Of a DNA stretch of 64,000 bases, positions 22,985-42,781 are shown one piece after another. Location: assembly GCF_036370855.1 (NCBI RefSeq), contig NC_088110.1, positions 23,927,501 through 23,991,500 on the forward strand, read 5' to 3'. Origin of the DNA: Dromaius novaehollandiae (lineage: Eukaryota; Chordata; Aves; Casuariiformes; Dromaiidae). A program made the position numbers and the translations under genes. Every line of letters starts with the position of its first letter. The first letter of the stretch is position 1. Below the pieces are notes generated by a model. It did not search any database. It saw nothing but the letters and a program-made list of their open reading frames with translations, and was not told the DNA's origin.

Positions 22985-23000
22985 CGGCCTTAAATAGCCG
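22985..23000 (-). promoter_or_regulatory. Sulfotransferase TATA-like box
   Basis: The minus strand reads GGCTATTTAAGGCC about 40 bases upstream of the start codon, consistent with a TATA-driven promoter and a very short 5' UTR. This suggests tissue-specific rather than housekeeping expression. Confidence 0.55.
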
Positions 23001-23822
23001 CAAAAGAGGAAGCCGGGCGGGAGGCCACGGCCCCCCCGGCGCATTCCTCATGGGGGGCCGCCGCGGGGCCGTCCCCGGCCCGGGGGCCCCGGCAGGGCGG
23101 CCGCGGGGCCGGGCAGCGCCGGGGGCCGGAGCAGCCCACGCCGCCCCGGGGACGGGCGCTCGGCCCTGGCGCCCCGTGGGACCGGGGATGCCGTGCCCCG
23201 AGCTGCCGCCCCGCTGTTCCCGGCGTCCCGGCACCGCGGCTGGCGCACAAACCCTGCGGGACGCCGGGGCGCGGGCAGCACCCCGTGCCTCAGTTTCCCC
23301 CTTGCCGGCGCGTGCCGGGCGGCACGGCGGGGCCAGGGTGCACGTGCCACGGCACAGCGTGCCTTCGCCGGCCTCGTGCAAGGGCTGTGCTGGGTCCCGG
23401 CTGCCGTGCCGCCGGATTTCTCTGGGATGTGCCGGCACCGCGGACACTTTCCCGGCCGCTCGGAGCCCGGTGGCACATCTGGGGCGGCCGGGAGCCCGTC
23501 CCAGCCCCAGTGATGGCACGCGAGCCGCGGGGAGCAGCCGCCCCGCGCCAGGGCCAGCGGTGACCGTGCACCGGGGCACCCGGGGGACGCCGAGGCGGGG
23601 GGCAGCGGGGCTCTGCCGGCAGAAACGCGTCGACCACGGCTACGCGGGGAGGAGGTGCCGCAGCCCGGCCGCGGTGCCCGGGCGCTGCCGGGGCGCGGGG
23701 ACGGGTTTATGGCGCTGGCTGGCGGTTATTTATTTACCAGGGCAGGGGGAGGCCGGGAGGACGCGCGGGGCGCGTGCAGTCCCGAGGGCTCGCGGCGGCG
23801 GCGGCGGGTCGCGGCGGCGGCG
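23000..23822. other. CpG-rich intergenic DNA shared by the sulfotransferase and DPEP1 promoters
   Basis: No exon is recognised. The two genes are head to head, about 870 bases between start codons. A TATA-like TTATTTATTTACC at about 23726-23738 lies about 90 bases upstream of the DPEP1 ATG. Confidence 0.5.
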
Positions 23823-26800
23823 ATGCTGCGCGGGAGCGTGCTGCTGCTGTGCCTGCTGCTGCCGTGCCGGGGCCAGCAGCACCGCGACGAGGCCGAGCGC
23901 ATCATGGGCACCACGCCGGTCATCGACGGGTGAGCGCGGCCCGCGGCGGCCCCCGCGGCACGGCCCCCCGCACCGGGCCCCGGCCGCCGCAGCGCGGGAC
24001 ATGTGCCGTGCCCGCCCGGCGCCCTGGCAACGGCTCCAAAGGTTGTCCCGGGCCCCGGCACGCCGGGCCGGCCGGGGACTCTGCTCGGCTTGGCCTCCCG
24101 ACCACGCCGCAGCACTCTCAGTTCCCTGAGAAACCCCCCCGGCCGTGAAAGCCCCGCGGGGCTGCAACGGGGCCGGAGATGCCGGGGGGATCCCCGGGCC
24201 ACACACCCAGGGGCCAGGCGTTGCCGGAGATGCCGGGGGCTCCCTAAGGTGCAGCCTGGGGCCGTGCGGGGCCAGCGGTGCCACCACGATCCCTGCTCCA
24301 TGCACCCCGGGGCCGGTGGTGCCACCGCGATCCCTGCTCCATGCACCCCAGGGCTGGCGGTGCCACCGCGATCCCTGCTCCACGCACCCCGGGGCCGGCG
24401 GTGCCACCGCGATCCCTGCTCCATGCACCCCGGGGCCGGCGGTGCCACCGCGATCCCTGCTCCATGCACCCCGGGGCCGTGCGGGGCCAGTAATGCCTGG
24501 AGATCCCCTAGGTGCAGCTTGGGGCCGTGCATCGCCGGCAATGCCGGGGAATCCCTGCTCCGTGCACCCCGGGGCTGTGCACTGCCGGGGGATGCCCTAG
24601 GTGCAGCCCGGGCTGTGCATTGCCGGCATCGCCGGGGGATCCCCCAGGTGCAGGCCGGGCCGCGAGCGGGGCAGGGTGCTGGGAAGCCCGGGGCCAGGCT
24701 CTCCCAGGGGATCGAGCGGCTCCTCCGTTTCCCGCGGCAGAGCCGCCTGGGGAAGTCCACGCTCGGGGCAAACCAGCCGGCAGGGTCAGGGCCGTGTCCC
24801 CAGGGATGTCCCCAGCCCCGGGCCAGGCCCCATTCCCGGCAGCGCCGGCGCCCAGCCCTCCGGCACGGCTGGCCTGGCAGCTCCAGTGGTCCGAGGAGCC
24901 CCCAGTGCTGCTCAGCACCAGCACGGCCGGGGCCGCTGCCCGGGGGTCCGGCGTGGGGCTATGTGGGGCTACGTGGCGCGGCAGCCCGGGCGCGGGGCGG
25001 CCCCTGGAAACCGGAGCGGGCCGGGCACGGCGGAGGATGTGGCGGGCCGTGACGCAGGAGAGGAGAAGTGGGAGCCTGCCCGTGCGGCCGGCACTTCCCC
25101 AGCGCCGCCGCGAGGTGCATGACACCGCACGGCAGTGACGTCCCCGCGGCGCTGACGTCCCCGCGGCGGGGCCACCGGGCCGGTTCCCCCGGGTGCAGAA
25201 GGGCGAGGGCTGAGCGGGGCCGGGCGCACCGAGGGCCTGGTGGGCCAGCCACAGCTCCGGTGACGTGGGGCCGTCCCCGAGGAGCCACCTGCCCCCTGCT
25301 CCCGGCCAAAGACACTCCGGCAGTGCTTCCCGGGGGACACGGATAGATCAGGGATGGACGGGCAGAGGGGCAGGGAGATGGGATGATGGATGGATGGATG
25401 GGTGGATGGATGGGTGGGCAGATGGATGGATGCATGCATGCATGCATGGGCAGATGGAAGGATAGGCAGATGGATGGATGGGTGGATGGATGGATGGGTG
25501 GATGGATGGATGGGTGGCTGGGTAGATGGATGGGTGGATGGGTGGATGGATGGATGGGTGGATGGGTGGATGGGCGGATGGGTGGATGGGTGGATGGGCA
25601 GGCAGCTGGACCCCCTCTTACCCCCGCTGGCTCCTCTGCCCAGGCACAACGACCTGCCCTGGCAGCTCCTCAAGAGGTTCAACAACCAGCTGGGGCTGCC
25701 GGAGGCCAACCTGACGCTGCTCAACGGCACCCACACCAACATCCCCAAGCTGCGCAGCGGGCGCGTGGGCGGGCAGGTGGGACGGACGGACGGACGGGGG
25801 CACTGCGCCGCGGTGGGGCGGGCGGGGGGACGGGCACCGGGGTGGGCAGGGGGACACGGAGCCAGGCACCGGGATGGGCTCCGGGGGCGGCGGGCTGCGG
25901 CGGGCGTCCGGCGCTGACGGGTGCCGTCCCGGGCAGTTCTGGTCCGCGTACGTGCCCTGCGAGACGCAGGACAAGGACGCGGTGAAGCGCACGCTGGAGC
26001 AGATAGACGTGGTGCACCGCATGTGCGAGCTCTACCCCGACACCTTCGCCTGCGTTGTCGACAGCACCGGTGAGCGGCCGCGGGGACGGGGACGGGGACG
26101 GGGACAGGGCTGAGGCTGGCGGGGTCTGCGGGGCCGTGGCGCGCCCCAGCCCCGGCTGAGGCCCCGCTGGCTCCGGCAGGCATCGAGCAGGCTTTCCGCG
26201 ACGGGAAGGTGGCCAGCCTCATCGGGGTGGAGGGCGGCCACTCCATCGACAGCAGCCTGGGCGTCCTGCGCACCTTCTACCGCCTGGGCGTCCGCTACAT
26301 GACCCTCACCCACAGCTGCAACACGCCCTGGTAGCGGCCGCCAGCCCCGGGACGGAGACACGGCCGGGATGGGGACGTGGCTGGGACAGAGACGTGGCCA
26401 GGATGGGGACACAGCCAGGATGGGGATGCTGCTGGGATGGGGACACAGACAGGAGGGGGGACACGGCTGGGATGGGGACACGGCTGGGATGGGGATGCAG
26501 GTGGGATGGGGGATGTGGCCGGGATGGGGACGTGGCCAGGACAGGGACATGGCCAGCATGGGGACACAGCCAGGATGAGGATGCTGCTGGGATGGGGACA
26601 CAGCCGGGATGGGGACAAGGCTGGGATGGGGATGCTGCTGGGACGGGCTTGTGGCCAGGAGGGGGGGCACAGCTGGGATGGAGACGTAGCTGGGATGGGG
26701 AACGTGGCCAGGATGGGGACACATCCAGGACAGGGATGCAGCCGGGATGGGGACACAGTCAGGGTGGGGACACGCCGTAGGGCAGGGGTAGGGGCAGGGG

Positions 26801-28589
26801 TAAGGATTGAGGGCTCTGACACTGCCCCACTCGGCAGGGCAGATAACTGGCTCGTGGACACCGGCAGCGAGCCGGCCTTGCACGACGGCCTCTCGTCCTT
26901 CGGGCAGGTGAGCGGGGGCAGCCCTGGGGACGAGGACAGCCCCGTCCCGGGTTTTTAAGCAGAGGGGATGGTGCCCTGGGTGCAGGGCGTCCCGTGGCTC
27001 TGCCCCGCGCCCACCCCGTCCCGTGCCCGTCCCGCAGACGGTGCTGGAGGAGATGAACCGCCTGGGCATGATCGTGGACCTGGCCCACGTCTCCGTGAAG
27101 ACCATGAAGGACGCGCTGACCCTCTCCAAAGCCCCCGTCATCTTCAGCCACTCGTCCGCCTACGGCATCTGCCCGCACCGGCGCAACGTGCCCGACGACG
27201 TGCTGCAGATGGTGGTGAGCGGCCGGGCGGGGGGGCGGGCGGGGGGGCCGGCGCGGGGCCCCGGGGTCTCAGCCCCGCCGCTCGCCCCCAGGTCTCCACC
27301 GGCAGCCTGGTGATGGTGAACTTCTACAACCAGTACGTGACGTGCCGGGACACGGCCACGCTGGCCGACGTGGCGGGTGAGTAGGGTGCCGCGGGGCCCC
27401 GCGCCGGCCGCCCCCCCCGCCGCTCACCGCGGCCCCTCTGCGCCCGCAGACCACATGGACTACGTGAAGGCGGTGGCCGGCATCGAGTCCGTCGGCTTCG
27501 GTGGCGACTACGACGGGGTCCCGGGGTGAGACGGCGCCGGGGGATGCGGGGAGCCCGCGCCGTGCACCGGCTGCGCCGGGGAGCGGGGCTGGCATCCCCG
27601 GGGGGGATGGACGTGGGGCCCCCGGCGCGGCCCCGAGCTCAAGCTCCGGCGGGCGCAGGCTGCCCACCGGCCTGGAGGACGTGTCCACCTACCCGGCGCT
27701 GGTGGCAGAGCTGCTGGCGAGGAACTGGACCGAGGAGGAGGTGCGGGCGGCCCTGGCCGAGAACCTGCTCCGCGTGTTCAGGAAGGTGGAGGAGGTGAGC
27801 AGGGCACGGGGGTGCAGGCGACGTGGGGACATGGGGCACGGGGATGCATGGGGCACAGGGACACATGGGGTGGCATGGGGACACGTGTCCCCATGGGGAT
27901 GCACAGGGTGTGGGAACACACATGGGACATGGGGATGCACGGGGCATGGGGACACGTGGGGCAACATGGGGACACATGGGACATGGGGATGCACGGGGCA
28001 TGGGGACACGTGGGGCAACATGGGGACACATGGGACATGGGGATGCACGGGGCATGGGGACACGTGGGGCAACATGGGGACACATGGGACATGGGGATGC
28101 ATGGGGCACGGGGACACATGGGGCACAGGGATGCACGGGGCACGGGGACATGGAGGGGATGGGGACGCAAGGGGCAGCACAGCAATGTGACGCAGGGGTG
28201 TGTGGGGCACAGGAACACCCAGGGACACGCAGGGCAGCACGGTGGCATGCAGCACACCGGGACAAGCAGGGGCGCGGGGACACGTGGGGCTGGGGATGGC
28301 AGCGGGTGGCAGGACAGGGTGACACGGGGAGGCGCAGGGTGATGGGGACACAGGGCCCGGGGACGCCTGGACCGCGTGGGGCAGCGCGGCAATGCGCGGG
28401 GCCGGCCCTGCCCCCCCGCAGGTGAAGGCAGCCCTGCAGGGCACGGCCGCCCGCGAGGAGCCCATCGCCTTCGAGGAGCTGGACGGCACCTGCCGCACCC
28501 GCTACGGGTACCCCAGCGGCGCCGGCCCTGCCCGGCTGCTGCCGCCGGCCCTGGCCCTGGCGCTGCCGCTGCTGGGCCTCCTGCTCTAG
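23823..28589 (+). CDS. DPEP1: Dipeptidase 1 (renal membrane dipeptidase), GPI-anchored zinc enzyme
   Basis: Hydrolyses dipeptides, including cystinyl-glycine from glutathione breakdown, and converts leukotriene D4 to E4 at the cell surface. Coding exons: 23823-23929, 25644-25776, 25937-26069, 26180-26330, 26838-26907, 27038-27214, 27292-27376, 27450-27525, 27659-27794, 28422-28589; 411 aa, equal to human DPEP1. An N-terminal signal ([14 protein letters not shown]) is followed by VIDGHNDLPW. The zinc-site residues are present: His37, Asp39, Glu142 (GVEGGHS), His215 (DLAHVS) and His236 (FSHSSAY). The C-terminal hydrophobic tail ([12 protein letters not shown]), ending at the stop, fits a GPI signal. 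AATAAA follows at 28616. All introns are GT-AG. DPEP2 or DPEP3 are less likely because of the locus and the sequence match. Confidence 0.96.
24265..24490. repeat. 41-bp minisatellite in DPEP1 intron 1
   Basis: GATCCCTGCT recurs at 24288, 24329, 24370, 24411 and 24452, an exact 41-bp period. More degenerate related copies extend to about 24660. Confidence 0.92.
25380..25605. repeat. (TGGA)n microsatellite in DPEP1 intron 1
   Basis: GGATGGATGGGTGGAT tetranucleotide repeats run for about 225 bases and end 38 bases before exon 2. Confidence 0.95.
26345..26790. repeat. GGGATGGGGACACGGCT minisatellite in DPEP1 intron 4
   Basis: About 25 imperfect copies of an 18-base unit occupy nearly the whole intron. 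Confidence 0.9.
27815..28345. repeat. Higher-order 54-bp repeat in DPEP1 intron 9
   Basis: CATGGGACAT recurs at 27921, 27975, 28029 and 28083, exactly 54 bases apart with near-perfect copies, inside a longer array of GGGGACACATGGGGCA units. Confidence 0.93.
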
Positions 28590-28615
28590 CGCCCGGCGCC
28601 CTGCCCGAGCCCCGA

Positions 28616-28621
28616 AATAAA
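28616..28621 (+). terminator. DPEP1: DPEP1 poly(A) signal
   Basis: AATAAA lies 27 bases after the stop codon. Confidence 0.9.
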
Positions 28622-28854
28622 GCTGTGCTTCGAGCCCCGCGAGCAGCGTGCATCGCCGCCGGGGCCCCGCGGCAGCTGGGTGGCCCTGGGAGAGGCTCTG
28701 CTCTCCCTGCCTGCTCCCCCTCCAGCCCCCTTGGCTTCCCCAAGGCTCCCGGCCCCCGGCAGCCCCCGGGCCCAGGCTCGGCTCCAAGCTGCGACCGCAC
28801 CGGCAGTGATACATCGCCGCAACAGGCGGCCGGGGTGGCTGTAGGGCTGCCTCC

Positions 28855-28945
28855 GCAGGATGCTTACATTAATCATTAGCTAATTAATTGGCTACTCAAT
28901 CAGCTCGTTAGCAATTTCCCCTCACATTTGGGAACAGCCTGTCTT
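28855..28945. promoter_or_regulatory. Candidate homeodomain-site cluster downstream of DPEP1
   Basis: A compact AT-rich island in GC-rich DNA contains ACATTAATCATTAGC, TAATTAATTGGC, CAATCAGC and GTTAGCAATTTCC. Several TAAT/ATTA cores lie within 60 bases. No open frame explains it. It resembles a conserved non-coding enhancer. Confidence 0.45.
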
Positions 28946-28949
28946 CAGA

Positions 28950-29735
28950 GCGGAGGCGGCTTCGGGCATGGGGAAAGCGGGCTGGCGAAGGAGAGCCGTC
29001 CTCCCGCGGCGCCCGCAACGCGGCTGCGGCACGGGGCCCCGGCTGGCAGCGGGGAAGCGGCTGAGCCCCCATCTCCCCGCGGCCGCAGTGGGACGGGGCC
29101 ACCGGGCCCTCCTGCGCGTCCCCCTCCGGTGCCGGTGCCGTCGCAGGTGCCGATGGCAGGACCGGACCCCTGGCCAGAAAATGCCCTTCCGTGGAGTTGC
29201 CAGCCGGGAGCCTCCCCTTGGCGAGATAAACGCCCAAGAGGGGCATTTGCCCCGCCGGCTGCCTCCCCGCGGGCCGGGCAACGGTGCAGCGAGCTGCACG
29301 ACGACCTGCGCAGCCCAAAAACGAGCCTGGGGAAGGAGCTAGGCACCAGCCAGCCGCCCCGGCAGCGAGGGGCCATGGTGGCTCCTGCCCATGGCCCGGC
29401 CATGTGAGGGAACCGGGAGCAGGCGCGGGCCCCGCTGTACACCACGGCCCGAGGACGTCGGACCCCCCTTCCCCTCAGCCCCCCGCCCCGGGGAGCCGCG
29501 GCTCCGGCGGGGAAGGCGCGCTGGCTGCGCTGCTGCTGCAGGGCGAGGGGAAGCCGGGAGGGCTGCGGCCAGCAGGACTGGCCTCTTCCTCCTCCCTGCC
29601 TGGGCCCCGGCCCTGGCAGCGGCCCCCAGCCCCGGCCTCACCTGCACGCTGCACCCACAGCTGGCGGGGACTGTGGCCCCCTCTTCCAGAGACCCCCCCC
29701 GAGCCCCCAAACGCACCAAGACTGACGTTCAGGGA
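28950..29735. other. Intergenic DNA between DPEP1 and the CHMP1A 3' end
   Basis: No recognisable exon or repeat. GC-rich sequence with accidental open frames. Confidence 0.6.
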
Positions 29736-29738
29736 CCG

Positions 29739-29744
29739 TTTATT
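29739..29744 (-). terminator. CHMP1A: CHMP1A poly(A) signal
   Basis: TTTATT on the plus strand is AATAAA on the minus strand. It would give CHMP1A a 3' UTR of about 2 kb (29,720-31,701). Confidence 0.75.
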
Positions 29745-31701
29745 TAAAATAGCAAGGGTAATCAACAGGAGTTCGGAAAAGAAGAAAAAGGCAAATGAAA
29801 CAAGCTTTAAAAAAACCCAAACGAGAACACAGCACGCACCGTTTACAGAGGCCGGCTGTCCTCGGGGCCGGAGGGCGCGTCCCGGGCCCCCGCCCCACGG
29901 GTGGCATCAGCGCAGGCCCGGGCGGCTGCCAGGCCCCCGCGGCGCCCCGACCGCTGCTCCAGCCCCGCAGGGAGCCGGGGCCAGGCAGCCCCACGGTCCC
30001 GGGGGGACGGCGCTGGCTGCAGACCCAGCCACCTCCGCCCAGCGGCAAGCACAGGGGAAGGACGCTCTCTGGGCCATGGGACACCCGCTGCCAAGGCCAC
30101 TGAACTGGTAAGAAATAACCAGGAGAGCGAAAAGCGTCTCGGTTACAAAGGCTGCACAGTCGGGCTTGGCCTGGAGCGAGCCCTGTCCCCCGTCCCCGCG
30201 GGCAGAGCGCGCACGCAGGGCGGCACACGCAGCCGGACTGGGCACCTGCCAGCACTAGAGGCTGCACGGGGCCGTTCTCGTCTCCCCCACACTTGTTTTT
30301 CCTTACTAATAGCAGCAAAGGGCCTCACTCTGAGCACAGCCCAAAGCAGCAGCTGTGCATGACTTCAAATTTCCTTGAAAAGCGATTATTTGAACAGAAA
30401 ACTCGGATGAATCATACCCGCTCTGCCGCAGCAGGCCTGGCCGCGCAGCCGAAGCTGCGCACAGCACAGCTCGGCGCTGTCAGCACGCTCGGCCCCGCGC
30501 CAGCTCCAGCACAGCAATATCAGCCAAAAAGGTGGGGACGGCGGAGAGGAAAAGGCAGCAGATATCCAAGGGGCGAGCCAGGGCCAGGCAACAGTGCAAG
30601 GACACATGCCGTCAGGATGGTTTGACATTGCTGTCACACCCATCCGGCTGGGGGATATTTAGGAACAAGGCTGTTGTCACCGTGGCTGCCAGCCCGGGGT
30701 GGAAGCTGCTGTGAACCAGCCCCAGTTGCTGGATGTCAGGCTTGGACCAGGCCACGGGAGAGGTCACAGCCTGGAAAACCTCACTTCCACAGCTCAGCAG
30801 CTGCAGATGGCGGATGTGTGGATTTGTACTTCAACACAAACAAACATGTGCTTGTGCAGGGCAGGACAAACATCTTAAAGGTCACTTTGTGGCAAAGAGA
30901 TCCAGGGGGATTTGCCGGCCAGGATAGAGCGCTAGCGATTGGCAAGGTGAAGTTTGCAGAGAGGGCACCAACCAACAGTTACAAACGGCGTGATGATGGC
31001 TTGGGAAGGTCACCGCTAGGGAAGAGACACCATGGCACAACCACGCCTTCCTGCAAGGCACTAACCCTCCCCGAACCACCACAGGCAGCAGGACAGCCCG
31101 GGTCAGAGCCCCCTTCCCAGCAGCCGCAGCGCAAGGAGAACCCCTCGGGTCTCTCCCGCCCCACGTGAAGGCAGCGGCCGCGAGCCCCTAGCAAAGGGCT
31201 CCCCACGGCCGAGGCCCAGCCTGAAACAGGGAACAAGCGTGCTGCACGGGGAGGAGAGTCAGGCACCGGCTCCCGAGAAGACTGCAACCAACCTCCACAA
31301 GGACCCATTTAGTGTTAAACCTGGAGCAGCATGTTGCTCTCGTCCAGAGCCCTGGAATGCCGCGAGAAATCGGCAGCACCCCTCAGACAAAAAACACCCT
31401 GAAATCAGAACCAGCAAAGTATTTTCCAAGGGCAGAGCAAGGCTGCGTTTGCTCAGCAAACCCCCGCCGGGATCTCTGCCTGCTCTGGAAGAAGTCGCCA
31501 GCATCACACCGTAAAAGAAGAGTCTGACCGGAGCCAGGCAGGGCTGGGAACGTGCCGATGAAGGAGGGGTTGGTCGGCTCCGCCTGGCTAGTAGGTCAGA
31601 GCAAGGATGTAGCAGAGGCCGTGGGGAAGGAGTCCCAGGGCCCTCTCCATCCCCACACGCACCTAGTGTGGGACAGCAGTCCAGAGGGATGTCGGGAGAC
31701 C

Positions 31702-35781
<4,080 letters not shown>

Positions 35782-36349
35782 CCTGCCCCGCTACCGCTTC
35801 CGGGAGCCGCCGCCGCTTCCGGGGTCGCGCGCCGACCTCTCGCGAGAGCGCGGCCGGCGCGCGGGTCACGTGAGGGGCGGGGCAGGGCGCGGCCCGGACT
35901 CCTGGGGGCGGGGCTGGGGGCGGGGCAAGGCCCGGCGGGGGGCGGGGCGCCGAGGAGGGGACCGACCCCTCAGGGGGGTAACGAGGGCCGGGGCGGGGCG
36001 GCTCCTACCGGGGGCCCGGGGCTGCCCCGGGGCACCACGGAGGGACCATCCCGGGCCTGGCCCTGCTCTGCCCCAGGCCGGGAGACTGGGGGGGCCGGTA
36101 GGGTGAGGGAGGCACCGGGAGGGCCCAGGGGCCCCGGCCTGGCATGCGGGGCTCCCGCCTCGAAGCCCCGTGCAATCCCCGGGCTCCAGGCCCCGGCCCT
36201 GCGCCCCTACCCTGCCGCTGCCCACCTTGTCTCGAGGGCAGGCGATGCCCCGGGGCGGCCGCGATTCTCCCCACGGCCCCGGGGACGAGGCGGTGGCCAG
36301 CGGGTCACAAAGAGCGCCGAGGTCAGCCGGGGCGCCCGCGCGGGGCACC
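35782..36349. promoter_or_regulatory. Bidirectional CpG-island promoter of CHMP1A and SPATA33
   Basis: 568 bases separate the divergent start codons. The block is GC-rich with GGGGCGGGGC (Sp1-type) boxes at about 35876-35950 and no TATA box next to either gene. A TCTCGCGAGA motif is at about 35838. The human pair is arranged the same way. Confidence 0.7.
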
Positions 36350-37784
36350 ATGGGGCGCGCGTTCAGCAGGGCCGCGCACGTGGGAGGTAACAAGCGGGCC
36401 CTTCCCCGGGGCACCACCGCCGCCACCCCCGGGGACACGGAGGTCTGGCTGCCCCGCGTCCCCTGCCGGGTCTCGGCGTGCGGCCGGGGACCGCACGTCG
36501 CAGCCGCGGGGGCACAGCCTCACCAGTGCGGGCTGGGCCCGGTGTTTCCCTTTCCGCCTTGCGAGTGGCGATGGCCCGGCCTGCGCGGACGGGGCCACGC
36601 GCCCTCGTGGGCCCCCCCACCCGCCCCGTGAGGCAGCGGCCATCAGCCTCGATTCCCTTTTTTGAAAATGTTTCGTGCAGCAGAAGGAAGTTTTATCCCC
36701 AGCCTGATCCCATGGGCAGAGATCAAGGAACAGCACATTGCGGCTTGCTGCTGTGCGGAGCCTCGGTGTGATTAATTCGCTATAAAACCTTTTGCTCCTG
36801 CAATGTGATGGCTCTGGTCTTTCTTTTATCTCTGCGTACACACATAAAAAGAGAGAGGAGAAATGGGGCACTTCCTTTGTGCTGTGCTCTCTTTCTGACA
36901 CGACAGCCAAGTTTTAATGAGCTTTTTTACACGTAGCAAGTGTTGCTGGGCACGTGTCTGAGCTAGCTGCGGGGGGATGGGGGGAAGCGGCTCCCGGCGG
37001 CTGCGGGGGCCGAGCTCTGCCACGGCGCCAACCGCGGGAGGGTTTCAGCCGACCTTTCTCCTTTGCCTTCACCATCCCCACTGCAGCGGGAGGCCAGCGC
37101 GGCGCAGCCGGCAGCCAGGACGAGGCGTGTGGGGAAACGGCTCCAACCGGCGGCCACGACCCCCACGGCGTCGCCAGCGAGCTCTCGGTGACACAGTCCA
37201 GCCGTCTGTCGGCGGAGGGACCCCACCAGAAAGGTAGGGGACAAAGGGCCGAGTGTCACCGGCCGCACCCAGGCTGAAGCCCCTCGCCGTGGTGGCGGCG
37301 CTGTCCCCGACCCTCGCGGGGCTCCTGGCGGCTCGTGCTGCCGCAGCCAGCCTCCCCTCTCCCGCCTTGGCTTTCCGAACTCTGGTTCAGTGAAATCCAT
37401 CTTCCGCCCTGCCCGGAGCCGGCGTTTGTCCATCGGTGGCTGCCGGTGCCTGCACAGCTGCCCGGGGCCTCAGCGCGGCTCCTCCGCCGTTCCTCACCCC
37501 GGGGCAGGCCGGCGTGCCAGGACCCCCACGGCGCCTTTCTCTCCGTTCCTCTAGGGGAGAAAGCGGCCGAGAAGAAAAAGCCTCCTGTTCCCAAAATCGT
37601 CATCACGGGGCCCTCGGAGGACTCGGCCTCGCTCACGTCGCTGAAGGACCTCCCGGAGCCACGAGCCATCCGCGATGTAGCCAACCGCGGCCCCTATCGG
37701 GCGCACCGGCAGCCCAGCACGGTGGAGGCCTACCGCTCCCCGCCGCGCCCCGCGGCCCCCGCCGCGAGTGAAACAGGGAACTAG
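36350..37784 (+). CDS. SPATA33: SPATA33, sperm calcineurin-anchoring protein
   Basis: In mouse, SPATA33 tethers calcineurin to sperm mitochondria through a PxIxIT motif. The model has three exons: 36350-36386, 37087-37233, 37555-37784; 137 aa, close to human (about 139). All three are joined in phase 1 with GT-AG signals. The N terminus is MGRAFSRAAHVG, the middle exon is low-complexity, and the last exon carries the conserved part: KKKPPVPKIVITGPSED, then RAIRDVANRGPYRAHRQPST and VEAYRS. PKIVIT is a PxIxIT calcineurin-docking match. The last exon and locus are convincing. The first two exons rest on phase and splice signals, since this family diverges quickly. No AATAAA is seen before CDK10. 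Confidence 0.8.
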
Positions 37785-37934
37785 TCGCAGCACCGCCGTT
37801 GTCGGCCTCGCTTTCCCCGGCCCACCGGGAGCGCGGCGGGGAGGGCCCGGCGCCGCCGCCGCCGCTAGGCCGCGCCTTGCCTAGCAACGGTTGCCAGGGG
37901 CCGCCGTGGGGGGCGGGGCCTGCTGCGGGCCAGC

Positions 37935-38120
37935 TACACTGCGCATGCGCGAGGGCGGGCCCTACGGGCGAGCTACACAGCGCCTGCGTAAGGGCGGGCC
38001 CTGCGCTGTGTGGGCGGTGCGGCGCATGCGTGCGAGCGGGCCCTGCGGCGGGCCGATGGCAGGGCGCATGCGCGAGGGGCGGGCCCGGCAGGAAGGGGCG
38101 TCACGGCGCATGCGTGGGGG
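37935..38120 (+). promoter_or_regulatory. CDK10: Tandem NRF1-site array forming the CDK10 promoter/5' UTR
   Basis: NRF1-like palindromes GCGCATGCGC/GCGCATGCGT lie at 37941, 38022, 38064 and 38106, with a weaker GCGCCTGCGT at 37980. Each is followed by a GCGGGCCC box (37955, 37994, 38036, 38079). The unit length is 39-43 bases, so this is a tandem repeat whose unit is a transcription-factor site. The last site ends 11 bases before the CDK10 ATG. Confidence 0.85.
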
Positions 38121-38126
38121 GACGGC

Positions 38127-42781
<4,655 letters not shown>

